Below, in pieces: positions 44,529-52,686 of a DNA stretch of 64,000 nucleotides. Numbering within the stretch: the stretch's first letter is position 1; the number at the start of each line of letters is the position of its first letter. The translations under genes and the position numbers were made by a program. The notes under the pieces were generated by a model. The model searched no databases, was not told where the DNA came from, and worked only from the letters and a program-made list of their open reading frames with translations. Origin of the DNA: Kamptonema sp. UHCC 0994 (GTDB lineage Bacteria; Cyanobacteriota; Cyanobacteriia; Cyanobacteriales; Microcoleaceae); NCBI RefSeq assembly GCF_029167235.1, contig NZ_JARFTR010000141.1, forward strand, positions 1-64,000, in the 5' to 3' direction.

Positions 44529-44615
44529 CGGTTGCAGTGGTAGCCAATGGAATTTTTCTATATTATGGTTCAAGTGACACAAGCCTTTTGGAGAAAAAGA
44601 TTTGACCGAAAATTA

Positions 44616-44646
44616 ACAAGTGCTCGCTCTTAAGGATGACACTTGT
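44616..44646. terminator. inverted repeat between convergent genes
   Basis: ACAAGTG (44616-44622) and CACTTGT (44640-44646), 17-base loop, in the gap between the coupling ATPase and the leftward gene at 44654. No long T-run, so termination is a guess. Confidence 0.35.
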
Positions 44647-44653
44647 AGGCTCT

Positions 44654-45289
44654 CTAAATTTCTACCTCGTCAATTTTCTTTATGTCGAAATTAGTCGGGG
44701 TGGCGATCGCTTTTAGTGATGTTACTTGATGGGCAACTGGTGCTTCCTGTTCTGTCAGAACGGACATGAGCCAATCTTTTGTTTCTTGGTGTTGCTGGCT
44801 GTCCCAAATGATGTCGTGCCTTTTCCCTGTATAGGTGGAATGCAGTGCTAATATTGTCAGTTTGAGTTTTTCTGGCGGTAATGAAAGATATTCTGTTGCT
44901 ATCCACAACTTTAATTTATCAGACCAATTCAATACCGGATGTCGAATTGCCCATTCAATTAGGTTAACATATCCATTTCTAAGAAAAGCGGCATTGGTGT
45001 TTATTTGCAAGCACACAGCTTTTTCATTCTTCGTACAAAGTTTGCTAATAAACTGGGTATCTACTAAAAATTGCGGAGGCTTCCATTCAAACACTTCAGG
45101 AAATAGTAAACCTATTTCCATTATCCATCTATCAATTTGTGGATGAGAATCTAGCAATGGTTCGGTGGGAAGTTTCATGCAGGTTTGTTTCATTGCTAGC
45201 TGAAAGTGTTGTTGTTCGGTATCAATGGGTACAGCCAACTGGCTGGGATTGATTAGGAAGTTTAAATCGGTAATTGTAATTACTTGCAT
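44654..45289 (-). CDS. hypothetical protein
   Basis: 211 residues, ATG at 45289. Soluble, helical in the middle (AFLRNGYVNLIEWAIRHPV, DKLKLWIATEYLSLPPEKL), with two Cys-containing strands (KLCTKNEKAVCLQINT). No family recognised. The leader has a UANC hairpin 34 bases before the ATG, an 8-bp inverted repeat CGGGTAAG/CTTACCCG between the two, and no Shine-Dalgarno. It stands alone, convergent with the coupling ATPase, and upstream lies the insertion cassette at 45388. Confidence 0.6.
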   Translation of the reverse strand: MQVITITDLNFLINPSQLAVPIDTEQQHFQLAMKQTCMKLPTEPLLDSHPQIDRWIMEIGLLFPEVFEWKPPQFLVDTQFISKLCTKNEKAVCLQINTNAAFLRNGYVNLIEWAIRHPVLNWSDKLKLWIATEYLSLPPEKLKLTILALHSTYTGKRHDIIWDSQQHQETKDWLMSVLTEQEAPVAHQVTSLKAIATPTNFDIKKIDEVEI

Positions 45290-45323
45290 AGACGGGTAAG
45301 ACAGTTATTGCTTACCCGCCAGT

Positions 45324-45337
45324 GCGACGCTAGTCGC
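45324..45337 (-). promoter_or_regulatory. UANC-loop leader hairpin of 44654-45289
   Basis: GCGAC-GCTA-GTCGC on the + strand (leftward loop UAGC), 34 bases before the start codon. A -10-like CATACA lies just upstream (leftward ACATACAAGCGAC). Confidence 0.55.
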
Positions 45338-45387
45338 TTGTATGTGCTGGGTTCCCGAAACGCTTAGAAATCATTAGATAGCAATGT

Positions 45388-46235
45388 CAGTAGACCGAAA
45401 AGTTTTGGGATCGCTACTCTCGGTGGCGTTTAGGTCTCAAGGAGCGCGCTCAGAGGAAGCGGCCGCGATTAGCTGCCGTAGCATCTCCAAGTGCTCAGGG
45501 GTATCATCCCGCGCACCGCCGCTATCACCCACCCGATCGGCTTCAATGGCTACACCATCGCGGAAGCGAATCTCCAGCCCATGCTCGCAATCCCAATCGC
45601 ACTCGGCATAGATCAGAAAGTAGGCGTGGTGTGCCTGGTAGTGGCGCGGCACCCAGATGTGGTCAATCTGCACCTGCCGCCACACATCCACTGGTCTGTC
45701 CAACGGCGGCATCTGCTCGTCATCGTCAATCGCCTCGCGGTACACCTCGTAATTTTGCACCACCGCTGGCGCGGCGTTCTCCAACGCATCCGTGCCTAAC
45801 GCGAGCACATGGCGGAGCGCCTGGCGCTGCTGCGGCTCGAGCTTCTCCTCGTCTAGCTCAACCTCAATGGCAACAAGCTGCCCGTCCAACAGGACTCGAT
45901 GCTCTAGCACCCAGCTACCGCCTTGTGCCGTCATCAACCCGAACTCCTCATCGTGCCGTGTCGCCATTGTCTCCTCCCAAGTAACAGCATTCGGTAGCTG
46001 ATGCCCAACGGTTCGTTTGAGCGGCTGCAAACAACCTTAAACTCAGAATTAATGATTTTGGGCTCTCAGTCTACCTGCCTCTGGTTTGACAAAAGATCGG
46101 TTAACACCTTTAAAAGATAAGATTTACTAATCAGTTTTTGACGGTTAACTAGCTTTCTGTAGGTCAGGGAATTCTGTATCATCAGCTACATTTTATTAAC
46201 CTTTAGGCGCGAGCGCAAAACTTTTCGGTCTACTG
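45388..46235. mobile_element. 848-bp insertion cassette with 20-bp perfect terminal repeats
   Basis: CAGTAGACCGAAAAGTTTTG at 45388-45407 is exactly inverted at 46216-46235. Both ends are flanked by AATGT (45383-45387 and 46236-46240), a 5-bp target duplication. The cassette carries no transposase, only one leftward GC-rich gene (45437-45967) and an AT-rich spacer, so it is a non-autonomous mobile insertion cassette moved in trans. Its gene is visibly richer in G+C than all neighbours, pointing to a different donor. Confidence 0.85.
45437..45967 (-). CDS. cargo protein of the insertion cassette (DUF6985/immunity-like)
   Basis: 176 residues from the ATG at 45967, which has GGGAGGAG 3-10 bases upstream; the frame to 46030 adds an unsupported 21 residues. 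Acidic protein (EVELDEEKLEPQQRQALRHV). The C-terminal AYFLIYAECDWDCEHGLEIR, then FRDGVAI, matches the W-x-EHG(L) ... F-DG ending I associate with DUF6985, a family often found among immunity-like proteins. Function is not known. G+C-rich codons (GCG, CTG, CGC) contrast sharply with adjacent genes, and the gene nearly fills a transposon-like cassette, so it arrived recently by transfer. No toxin partner is nearby. Confidence 0.75.
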   Translation of the reverse strand: MATRHDEEFGLMTAQGGSWVLEHRVLLDGQLVAIEVELDEEKLEPQQRQALRHVLALGTDALENAAPAVVQNYEVYREAIDDDEQMPPLDRPVDVWRQVQIDHIWVPRHYQAHHAYFLIYAECDWDCEHGLEIRFRDGVAIEADRVGDSGGARDDTPEHLEMLRQLIAAASSERAP

Positions 46236-46253
46236 AATGTCTTTGGGTAAAAA

Positions 46254-46294
46254 TTTCCCCCGTTTAACTTCTTGCATTCGTTAAACGAGGGAAA
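46254..46294 (-). terminator. terminator of the dnaN-dnaX-holA operon
   Basis: TTTCCCCCGTTTAAC (46254-46268) pairs with GTTAAACGAGGGAAA (46280-46294) with one mismatch; leftward RNA then reads AAATTTTTACCC. It ends 12 bases past the holA stop. Confidence 0.85.
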
Positions 46295-46305
46295 TGAGCT
46301 CGGTC

Positions 46306-47280
46306 CTACTTTGTTAGCCTTACTTTCTTAGAAGAAAACAGTTGAGCGATCGCCAAAATTACAGGCAACATAAAATCCCCTTTGCGCCCAAGCTTCAGGG
46401 AACCCTCTAAGTCAAGCAGCAGCGACATCGCAGATGCAAGAGATGTTAGGGAAGCAGCAGCTACTTCTTTTCTCAGAAAGTACACTCGCTTTGGGTTGGC
46501 AATTTGACAAATCCGGGCAATTTCAACGTCTTGCTTAACCCCTCCAACTATCGCCGCTTTCACCCACAACCAAGTTCTAAATTGAGTAATCAGCGTTGCA
46601 CAAATCGCTAGTGGAAAAGTTCCTATTGCCAAAAGTTCTTGCAGCAAGTAAACTGCTCTCTTACAGTTATCTTCCCTCAGCGCTTCGGCAAGCTGGAGAC
46701 TATTTTGAGTAGTTGAAGGAACCAGCGCTCGCACTTCCTTTAAAGTGAGGTTCGCACCCCTGCTGTAAGTCGCCAGCTTGTGCAATTCTGATTCAGCACG
46801 AGCCGAATTGTTGCCGATCGCAACTGCCAAGTAATCAATGACATTTGAGTTCAGCGACAACCCTATTGTCAAAGCTTGACTTCGGATAGAATGGGCAATA
46901 AGATCCGTTCGCCAAGGGGGAATAAGGTCGAACTCGAACAATTTAGCTTGAGAAAGCAGGAATTTTGCTACCTTCAGGCGTTTGTCAATAGAAGACGCTA
47001 TAAAAACCAGGTTGGTTTTTTCTGGTATCTGTAGGAGCAATGGGAAAACATCCAGCGCCTCCTCAGTAAACTGTTTGAAATTACACCCTTCGATCGCTAC
47101 TAGTTTCGCTTTTTCTGTTCCCACAGCAGGAGTTAAAGCGCAGTCAACTGCCTCCTCCAATGCTGAAGCATCAAAGCGGTGATAATTGAAACTCATCCAA
47201 GCAGGATCGAGGTTCTTTTTAAAGGCAGAAAGCTTTTTGTGAATCGCGTGGAGGTCATCCCCTATCAGCAAGCTAATCAT
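46306..47280 (-). CDS. holA: DNA polymerase III delta subunit
   Basis: 324 residues. The N-terminus MISLLIGDDLHAIHKKLSAF is followed by SFNYHRFDASALEEAVDCAL, the IPPWR motif (residues about 140-146), a helical SRAESELHKLATY segment and a C-terminal collar-like domain (REDNCKRAVYLLQELLAIGT ... LLITQFRTWL). These match the delta subunit that opens the beta clamp within the clamp loader. It has no functional Walker A, as expected for delta. Its start overlaps the dnaX stop by 4 bases. Finding it on a plasmid beside dnaX and dnaN implies a replicon-specific clamp loader. Confidence 0.85.
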   Translation of the reverse strand: MISLLIGDDLHAIHKKLSAFKKNLDPAWMSFNYHRFDASALEEAVDCALTPAVGTEKAKLVAIEGCNFKQFTEEALDVFPLLLQIPEKTNLVFIASSIDKRLKVAKFLLSQAKLFEFDLIPPWRTDLIAHSIRSQALTIGLSLNSNVIDYLAVAIGNNSARAESELHKLATYSRGANLTLKEVRALVPSTTQNSLQLAEALREDNCKRAVYLLQELLAIGTFPLAICATLITQFRTWLWVKAAIVGGVKQDVEIARICQIANPKRVYFLRKEVAAASLTSLASAMSLLLDLEGSLKLGRKGDFMLPVILAIAQLFSSKKVRLTK

Positions 47281-48668
47281 AGGTTTTTCTCCTCAAACGA
47301 CACTTGATAGTGGATACCAGTTGCCGCCAGAAATATTTTCTGCACCTTAGCTGCGTTTCGGTTAAACTTGTCTAGGTATTGGGTGGGAACTGCCAGCACC
47401 GCTTTCTTTTCCGTTAGTGCGATCAGGGAAGCAGCAGAGAGTAAAGCGCGGTTGTTCTCAGAAGTGGCTGAGAGTACCTTTTCCCAAATGGTTTGTTCTT
47501 TGGAACGAGGCGATCGCAATTTGGAGGTGCGTTCAGATTGACAGGGATTAGCGATCGCACTATCTGTAGCGTAGGATTTTAATTGTGGTATCTTCGCCAA
47601 TCCCAGCAAGCAGAGTTCCAACCACAGCGTAGGGTGAGCGCTTTTGCTGAGTTGCCATTCCGAAGTCCGCAACTGTTCGAGGCCATTGGCGATCGCATTA
47701 TAGTCCGAAGCATCGGCAATTGACCGCAGCGCCGAGTGCGAAATGCCGCTAACTAGCATCAGCGAACAGTCTGGGACACTCTTCACCAGCAACAAGTCTC
47801 GGTAGCAGGCAAGTAACGACCCCAGCAGCATTTTAGGGCTTTTCCCGCTGTCAATGAGTTCGCGGGACAGTTGTAGCAGCTTCAGCGCGTCACCGGTGCG
47901 GGCCGATTGCAAAATTGCGACTAGATCGGACTCCGGTATCCGCCCCGACAGTTCCAAAACGCGATCGCTACTAATTTCCTCTCCTAATAAGCTTAACTGG
48001 TCGAGTAACTGCAAGGCATCCCTCATTCCACCATTCGCAGCGCGGGCGATCGCAATTTTAGCTGGTTCGGTAATTGCAATTGACTCTTTCTCAGCTATCA
48101 TTGTTAACTGCTGGACAATAGATAAAATTGCCAGCGATCGAAATAGAAACGTTTGGCACCGACTGTTAATGGTTGGCAGCACTTTGTGTTGCTCTGTTGT
48201 GCACAAGATGAACACTACATGATGCGGAGGTTCTTCCAAACATTTTAGAAGAGCGTTAAAAGCTTGGGAGCTTAGGCAGTGAACTTCATCTAAAATAAAC
48301 ACTCGGTAGCGGCTGATAGCTGGTGCAAAGTGCGATCGCTCAATCAGGACACGAGCGTCATCAACACCGTTATGGGAAGCCGCGTCAATTTCAGAAACGT
48401 CTAAGCTGTTGCCTTTTTCAATTGAGCAACAGGACTGACAATTACCGCACGGTTTTACAGTAGGTTTGTCTGCATTCGTGCAGTTGAGAGATTTAGCTAA
48501 AATGCGAGCCGTTGAAGTTTTGCCCGTTCCTCGTTCGCCGGCAAACAAGTAAGCTGGAGCAATTTTATTAGTTTTGACCGCATTAGAAAGCGTTCTTTGA
48601 ATGTACTCCTGTCCGGCCAGTTCCGACAAGGTACGAGGGCGGTATTTTTGAGGTAATGCTGCGTACAT
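47277..48668 (-). CDS. dnaX: DNA polymerase III gamma/tau subunit (clamp loader ATPase)
   Basis: 463 residues from the ATG at 48668 (MYAALPQKYRPRTLSELAGQ, the canonical start); the longer frame to 48767 is not conserved. Walker A GERGTGKT (44-51), zinc ligands C63, C74, C77, C80, Walker B FILDEVH (124-130) and sensor/arginine-finger INSRCQTF are all present. The C-terminal region is short, so it is gamma-like without the extended polymerase-binding part of tau, and it carries no intein. It is an AAA+ motor that loads the beta clamp together with HolA. It is the middle gene of the operon, 127 bases after dnaN. Confidence 0.95.
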   Translation of the reverse strand: MYAALPQKYRPRTLSELAGQEYIQRTLSNAVKTNKIAPAYLFAGERGTGKTSTARILAKSLNCTNADKPTVKPCGNCQSCCSIEKGNSLDVSEIDAASHNGVDDARVLIERSHFAPAISRYRVFILDEVHCLSSQAFNALLKCLEEPPHHVVFILCTTEQHKVLPTINSRCQTFLFRSLAILSIVQQLTMIAEKESIAITEPAKIAIARAANGGMRDALQLLDQLSLLGEEISSDRVLELSGRIPESDLVAILQSARTGDALKLLQLSRELIDSGKSPKMLLGSLLACYRDLLLVKSVPDCSLMLVSGISHSALRSIADASDYNAIANGLEQLRTSEWQLSKSAHPTLWLELCLLGLAKIPQLKSYATDSAIANPCQSERTSKLRSPRSKEQTIWEKVLSATSENNRALLSAASLIALTEKKAVLAVPTQYLDKFNRNAAKVQKIFLAATGIHYQVSFEEKNL

Positions 48669-48708
48669 GATTGAATAGTTAGGTGTAATTTGGACTGAGA
48701 AGAAGGGG

Positions 48709-48796
48709 AAGGGGAAGGTAAAGAAAGGAGAAGTTTTTACTTTTATTTCTTTAATAAAAGCTAACAATAACTAAATTTTTTCTTTCCCTTCCCCTT
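48709..48796. other. purine-rich inverted repeat between dnaN and dnaX
   Basis: AAGGGGAAGG (48709-48718) and its exact complement CCTTCCCCTT (48787-48796) bracket the dnaN-dnaX gap. The leftward transcript can fold there, perhaps as an attenuator or to set relative expression. It overlaps the dnaN stop. Confidence 0.4.
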
Positions 48797-50217
48797 CATT
48801 CTTTGAAAATTGGCATTAGCAAGTATTTCGTATCCATCAGGATATTGGGCTTGTCGCGGTTGCCAAAAGGAACTAAAATGGCGGGGCCATCGTGCTGAGT
48901 GAGGTGCATTTGAACTTGAGAGCTAGAAATCGCTTTTGCACCTTCTAAGAGGTATTTAATGTTGAAGGAAATTGAAAAATTGTCGTCGGAATTGACGTGC
49001 GCTGCCATCTGTTCCAAGCCGTTTCCAAATTCTCTGAACAGCGATAATGACACTTGCTGTGCTTCGCCATTAATGCGAATGCTAAGAGTTTTTTCTTTCT
49101 TGTCTGCCAGCACAGCAATTCTCTCTAGCGCTTTGATGAAAGGCGCTTTTTCCAGCGTCACCTGATATTTGAAATCCTGCTGCAATAACTCCTGATAAGC
49201 TGGGTATTTGCCTTCTAAACAGCGCGTCACTAAGCGCTGTGTTCCCCATCGGAATTCTACGAGAGCGCTTTCATTGCTGTAAGAAAGCTCTACTGGGTCA
49301 GCGGATGTCCTACTCGATAAAATTCGCTCCAGTTCTGTAAGCGATTTAGCTGGTACTGTTAGTTCTAAAGGCTGTGCTATTTCTGCTTGTTTCTTCTTAG
49401 AAAAACCTTGAATTGAAGTATTAAGGACAACCAAACGGTGGCCGTCTGTGGCAGCAAATTCGAGGCTATCTTGGCAGATTTTGAGGTAAACACCTGTCAG
49501 GATATACTTGGTTTCATCGGTAGCGGTGGCAAACAGTGACCCTTTCAGCCCTTCTTTCAATGTTTCAGGGGGAATGCGAATTGTTTGTGCTGTTTTTACT
49601 TCAGGAATGGCAGGGAATTCTTCACTCGAAATCCCTCGAACTTGATAGCGACCGCAAGCAGCTATTAGGGTAGCAACTGGACTGTTGCTAACAGCCTCTG
49701 GTAAGGTGGTGCTATTCTGGCTATCTTCACCTTCCTGCTTCAAGGCTTCACGGCTAACTAAAGTGATATCTCCGGGCGAGAATTTCCCGACAATATCGCT
49801 GAGAAGTCCGACTGGAATAGTCATGTCGCCGGGAGATTGAACGTTGGCCTCAAAGGAGGTTTGAATAGCCAATCTCATGTCGAAGACGGTGAGTTGGACT
49901 CGCTGTGTTTTTTTGCAAGCGACTAAGAGGACATTTCCTAATACTGGATGGGTGGGTTTTGCTGGGACAGCTTTGCTAACAAGTTCGAGATGGTTGGCTA
50001 AATTGTCTTGGGTGCAAACTAGCTTAATTTCTGGTGGTAAAAGCTGGGGAGAATCGCTATTGGGGGATTGGTGTTCGGATTCTTCTTCAAGTTTTGGCTC
50101 ATCTTTGACCAAAGGTTTTGTTGGTTCTAAGGGAACACTTGCCTTGGGGTTTATTTTGGAGGAACCGTTTTCTTTGTTTCGTCTTTTAGCTGTATCGCTG
50201 CGAGATTTGGTCTGCAT
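48796..50217 (-). CDS. dnaN: DNA polymerase III beta sliding clamp, extended N-terminus
   Basis: 473 residues, about 100 longer than chromosomal DnaN. Residues 1-62 are a disordered, charged extension (KSRSDTAKRRNKENGSSK, then Pro/Glu-rich). The clamp follows from IKLVCTQDNLANHLELVSKA, with VLGNVLLVA, FAATDGHRLVVL, and the C-terminal LLMP-(I) ending typical of the fold. An insertion of about 20 residues interrupts domain 1 (KQEGEDSQNSTTLPEAVSN). The clamp confers processivity and recruits polymerases. Leader: UANC hairpin 31 bases before the ATG, no Shine-Dalgarno. First gene of the dnaN-dnaX-holA operon. Confidence 0.93.
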   Translation of the reverse strand: MQTKSRSDTAKRRNKENGSSKINPKASVPLEPTKPLVKDEPKLEEESEHQSPNSDSPQLLPPEIKLVCTQDNLANHLELVSKAVPAKPTHPVLGNVLLVACKKTQRVQLTVFDMRLAIQTSFEANVQSPGDMTIPVGLLSDIVGKFSPGDITLVSREALKQEGEDSQNSTTLPEAVSNSPVATLIAACGRYQVRGISSEEFPAIPEVKTAQTIRIPPETLKEGLKGSLFATATDETKYILTGVYLKICQDSLEFAATDGHRLVVLNTSIQGFSKKKQAEIAQPLELTVPAKSLTELERILSSRTSADPVELSYSNESALVEFRWGTQRLVTRCLEGKYPAYQELLQQDFKYQVTLEKAPFIKALERIAVLADKKEKTLSIRINGEAQQVSLSLFREFGNGLEQMAAHVNSDDNFSISFNIKYLLEGAKAISSSQVQMHLTQHDGPAILVPFGNRDKPNILMDTKYLLMPIFKE

Positions 50218-50248
50218 CTTTGTGCGTTAAAATAGCTGCTAAACGGGG

Positions 50249-50262
50249 GCAGCGTTAGCTGC
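50249..50262 (-). promoter_or_regulatory. UANC-loop leader hairpin of dnaN
   Basis: GCAGC-GTTA-GCTGC on the + strand (leftward loop UAAC), 31 bases before the dnaN ATG. Leftward GCTATTCTCTAC lies directly upstream, giving a -10-like TATTCT. Confidence 0.6.
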
Positions 50263-50334
50263 GTAGAGAATAGCTTGCACGATTCAGTTTGTCACTCGAT
50301 TTTAGATATTAAGATTTGAGTACAATATTCCTTT

Positions 50335-50976
50335 TTATATCCTTTCTCGCACCCATTTGCGAAACGCCCTCAAAGCTGCACTTGTCCCCGCCGTGCGGCT
50401 CATTTCTACAAACTGAGAAATGCCTTCAATTACTGGAAAATTAGGAAAAGTAGGGCTAGTTTGAGACTCAATATATTCTTCATCTCCTAGCACATTAATC
50501 TGCAATTTATCCTTTTCATACCGCCACAGTTCTGGAACGCCTAGTGCCTGATATGCGTTCAACTGAGTTTTAGACGTAACATCCACTTCAATCGCTAAAT
50601 CTGGCGGCGGGTCAACCATCAAATCTAACCGTCTTTTGCCAATCATGGTTTCATAATTTTGAATATAAAAGCAGTTATCCGGCTCAATTCCCGCTGCCAT
50701 TCCTTGCCGTTTAAAAGTTGTCGAGCCATAACACTCTCGCGACCTTTCCTGTTCTTCTAAAAGAATCTTTACCATATCTCCAATGATTTCTTTGTTAAAT
50801 TCATGTTCTGGTAAAGGCATCCTAATCTCCAAAATTCCTTGAAAATAAGCAATTTGTGCTGCCCTATGTTCGCCCAATTCCTCCAAAATTGCCTCAAAAT
50901 CTTGCCAGTTGACATCAAAAAACTGTACGCGCTGTCCAGGGGGGACGCTTAATTGCTTTAATTGCAGTGTCACCAT
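50335..50976 (-). CDS. Uma2-family (DUF820) nuclease-like protein
   Basis: 213 residues. It has the family's hallmark layout: WQDFEAILEELGEHRAAQIA, then YFQGILEIRMPLPEHEFNKE, ERSRECYGSTTFKR, D-CFYIQN, then PPPDLAIEVDVTSKTQ with the V-S-K-T motif and PELWRYEKDKLQINVL. The D-(x)n-EVD-x-TSK arrangement is the PD-(D/E)XK nuclease core. Uma2 genes are very abundant in filamentous cyanobacteria and have been suggested to be mobile-element or defence related; the role is unclear. GAGG lies 10 bases before the ATG, unlike the adjacent hairpin-leader genes. Confidence 0.9.
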   Translation of the reverse strand: MVTLQLKQLSVPPGQRVQFFDVNWQDFEAILEELGEHRAAQIAYFQGILEIRMPLPEHEFNKEIIGDMVKILLEEQERSRECYGSTTFKRQGMAAGIEPDNCFYIQNYETMIGKRRLDLMVDPPPDLAIEVDVTSKTQLNAYQALGVPELWRYEKDKLQINVLGDEEYIESQTSPTFPNFPVIEGISQFVEMSRTAGTSAALRAFRKWVRERI

Positions 50977-51166
50977 CGCGATTGTCCTCTTATTAGAGTC
51001 TCTATTACTTTACGTTGAATTGACACAAAATGTCAAATTGTTGTATGCTATTTTAGTGTGAGTTATTAACTAAACATTGCTTTAATAGTTTTTATTGGTA
51101 CAAGTAAATTGGGCCTAAAGGGGCGCTCGTCTTGTCAGACCGTAAGCGAGTAGGCGTAGCTAGCGT

Positions 51167-51196
51167 TTGACGGCTCGACTGAGCGCGAGCCGTCAA
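51167..51196. repeat. dispersed palindromic intergenic repeat, copy 2
   Basis: TTGACGGCTCG (51167-51177) and CGAGCCGTCAA (51186-51196) form a perfect 11-bp hairpin with an 8-base loop, within a GC-rich patch (51120-51210). Its core matches the repeat at 2085-2160. Confidence 0.6.
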
Positions 51197-51253
51197 GTCC
51201 GCAGGCATCGCCCTTAAACCCTAAAAGTGCCATTCAGCCAATATAAACTAGGC

Positions 51254-52651
51254 TTACTTAGTAACAAAAATCCGGTGCTTCGCACGACTACAACTCACGT
51301 ACATAAGCTGATTATGCGCTCGAATACTGTGGCGGTATTCTTTTAGAAATTGAGCTTTTTGACAAGGGAAAACTTGAGCAAGATACAGCAATTTAGTAGC
51401 AACTTTTCTGCCGATATCACTGCTGTCAATTCCCACCTCCGTGAAGGTAGATCCTTGAGAATTATGCACAGTAATTGCCCAACAATTTCTCATGTCTGCA
51501 AAGATTTCACAATGGTTATACCATGCCTTCCATAAGCTTGGATTGCTTTTAGCATTTTGCAGTAACCTAGCATTGTCCTGTTGGAATCGGCGAGTGTCAC
51601 TGTCGTGGAGGATGTAGATTTGGCGGAGGTCGCCTGTATCGGTTTTAACCTGGAGATTCCAAGCTTTATACCCAGAGTACCTATCCTCTCGAAATTCGGC
51701 AATTTCCACTTCTGCTGATGTGGACAGAATGACAGTTTTGCCGTCGGGAGCAATAACGGGAGCTTTAGCAATCAACCTCTCTCCAATAATAAATCTGGGA
51801 GCATTTTTTCCGTAGATTTTGGCTCTGATTTTGCTATTCCAGTAGGCAACGCGCTCGTTAGTGTAGCAGAGGATGCGAAAGCAGTCGGGGTCTTGAGGGA
51901 AAGTAGAAGAGAACTTTTTTAAGGCATATTTCAACAGCGTTTCTTCTCTGACTAGGAAAGCTCCATTTTTTTTATCAAAGCTAAATTTGGAGAAGGGTTT
52001 GAATGCTTCTTTGCTCTTAACAGCCGTGCGACAAGCTGTTACAAATTCTAGCAGAGGGCTGCCCGCACCTTGCCTAACGACCTCTGTTAAAATTGCTTTT
52101 TCAGGGACGTTGAAAGCTTGGGATTTTTTCTCTTCTATTTCGTCATTAACCGGAGGTAATTGTGCGGGGTCGCCCATGACAATAAGTTGCCGATTGCTAC
52201 CAAGGAGCAAAGTGCTAGGAATTCTTTCTTGAATGATATTCCACAGTTCTGTTGTCACCATACTACACTCATCAAGAAAGATGGTGTCGTACAGGTGAAG
52301 GAAAGAAGGAGAAACTTGTTTGAGGATTTTATTTTGCCCCTGTTTAACTGGAGCTAATCCTAGTAGTTGGTGGATGGTCATAAAGTCTACTCCTATGAGT
52401 CCTTTTTCATTAGCCATCCGTCGCAATACGCCTACTGCTTTATTGGTGGGAGCGGTGAAAGCGACTCTTTTTCCAGCGCTGACTAATTGTTCTGCTACTA
52501 GGTTGACAAGGGTTGATTTTCCCGTGCCTGCATATCCAAATAGCCCGAATACCCGTTTAGAACTTATGAGAAATTGTTCAATGAGTTGGAGGGCATTGTT
52601 TTGTTGAGAAGTTAATTGGAAATTCTTGGGTTTTACGAGTGTTTGAATCAT
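51254..52651 (-). CDS. SF1 DNA helicase, RecD/Dda-like
   Basis: 465 residues. Walker A GYAGTGKST (39-47), APTNKAV (68-74), Walker B FLDECSM (125-131), motif III GDPAQLPPV (160-168), then motif V VHNSQGSTF and motif VI QLMYVSCSRAKHRI. The order fits short RecD2/Dda-type 5'-3' helicases that work at forks or in recombination. With the clamp, clamp loader and family A polymerase it makes up much of a replication toolkit. Leader: UANC hairpin 35 bases before the ATG, TGTATAAAT just upstream of it, no Shine-Dalgarno. Confidence 0.9.
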   Translation of the reverse strand: MIQTLVKPKNFQLTSQQNNALQLIEQFLISSKRVFGLFGYAGTGKSTLVNLVAEQLVSAGKRVAFTAPTNKAVGVLRRMANEKGLIGVDFMTIHQLLGLAPVKQGQNKILKQVSPSFLHLYDTIFLDECSMVTTELWNIIQERIPSTLLLGSNRQLIVMGDPAQLPPVNDEIEEKKSQAFNVPEKAILTEVVRQGAGSPLLEFVTACRTAVKSKEAFKPFSKFSFDKKNGAFLVREETLLKYALKKFSSTFPQDPDCFRILCYTNERVAYWNSKIRAKIYGKNAPRFIIGERLIAKAPVIAPDGKTVILSTSAEVEIAEFREDRYSGYKAWNLQVKTDTGDLRQIYILHDSDTRRFQQDNARLLQNAKSNPSLWKAWYNHCEIFADMRNCWAITVHNSQGSTFTEVGIDSSDIGRKVATKLLYLAQVFPCQKAQFLKEYRHSIRAHNQLMYVSCSRAKHRIFVTK

Positions 52652-52686
52652 AGAGTAGGTTTGTTCTACTATTTTTCAAACACTCA

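Noticed and set aside
45491-46001. Three rightward ORFs over the GC-rich cassette
   Set aside because: GC-rich DNA gives long chance frames; the leftward frame has a good ribosome site and coherent protein motifs.
47277-48668. Split intein in dnaX
   Set aside because: Cyanobacterial dnaX genes can carry inteins, but here the protein reads continuously through Walker A and Walker B.
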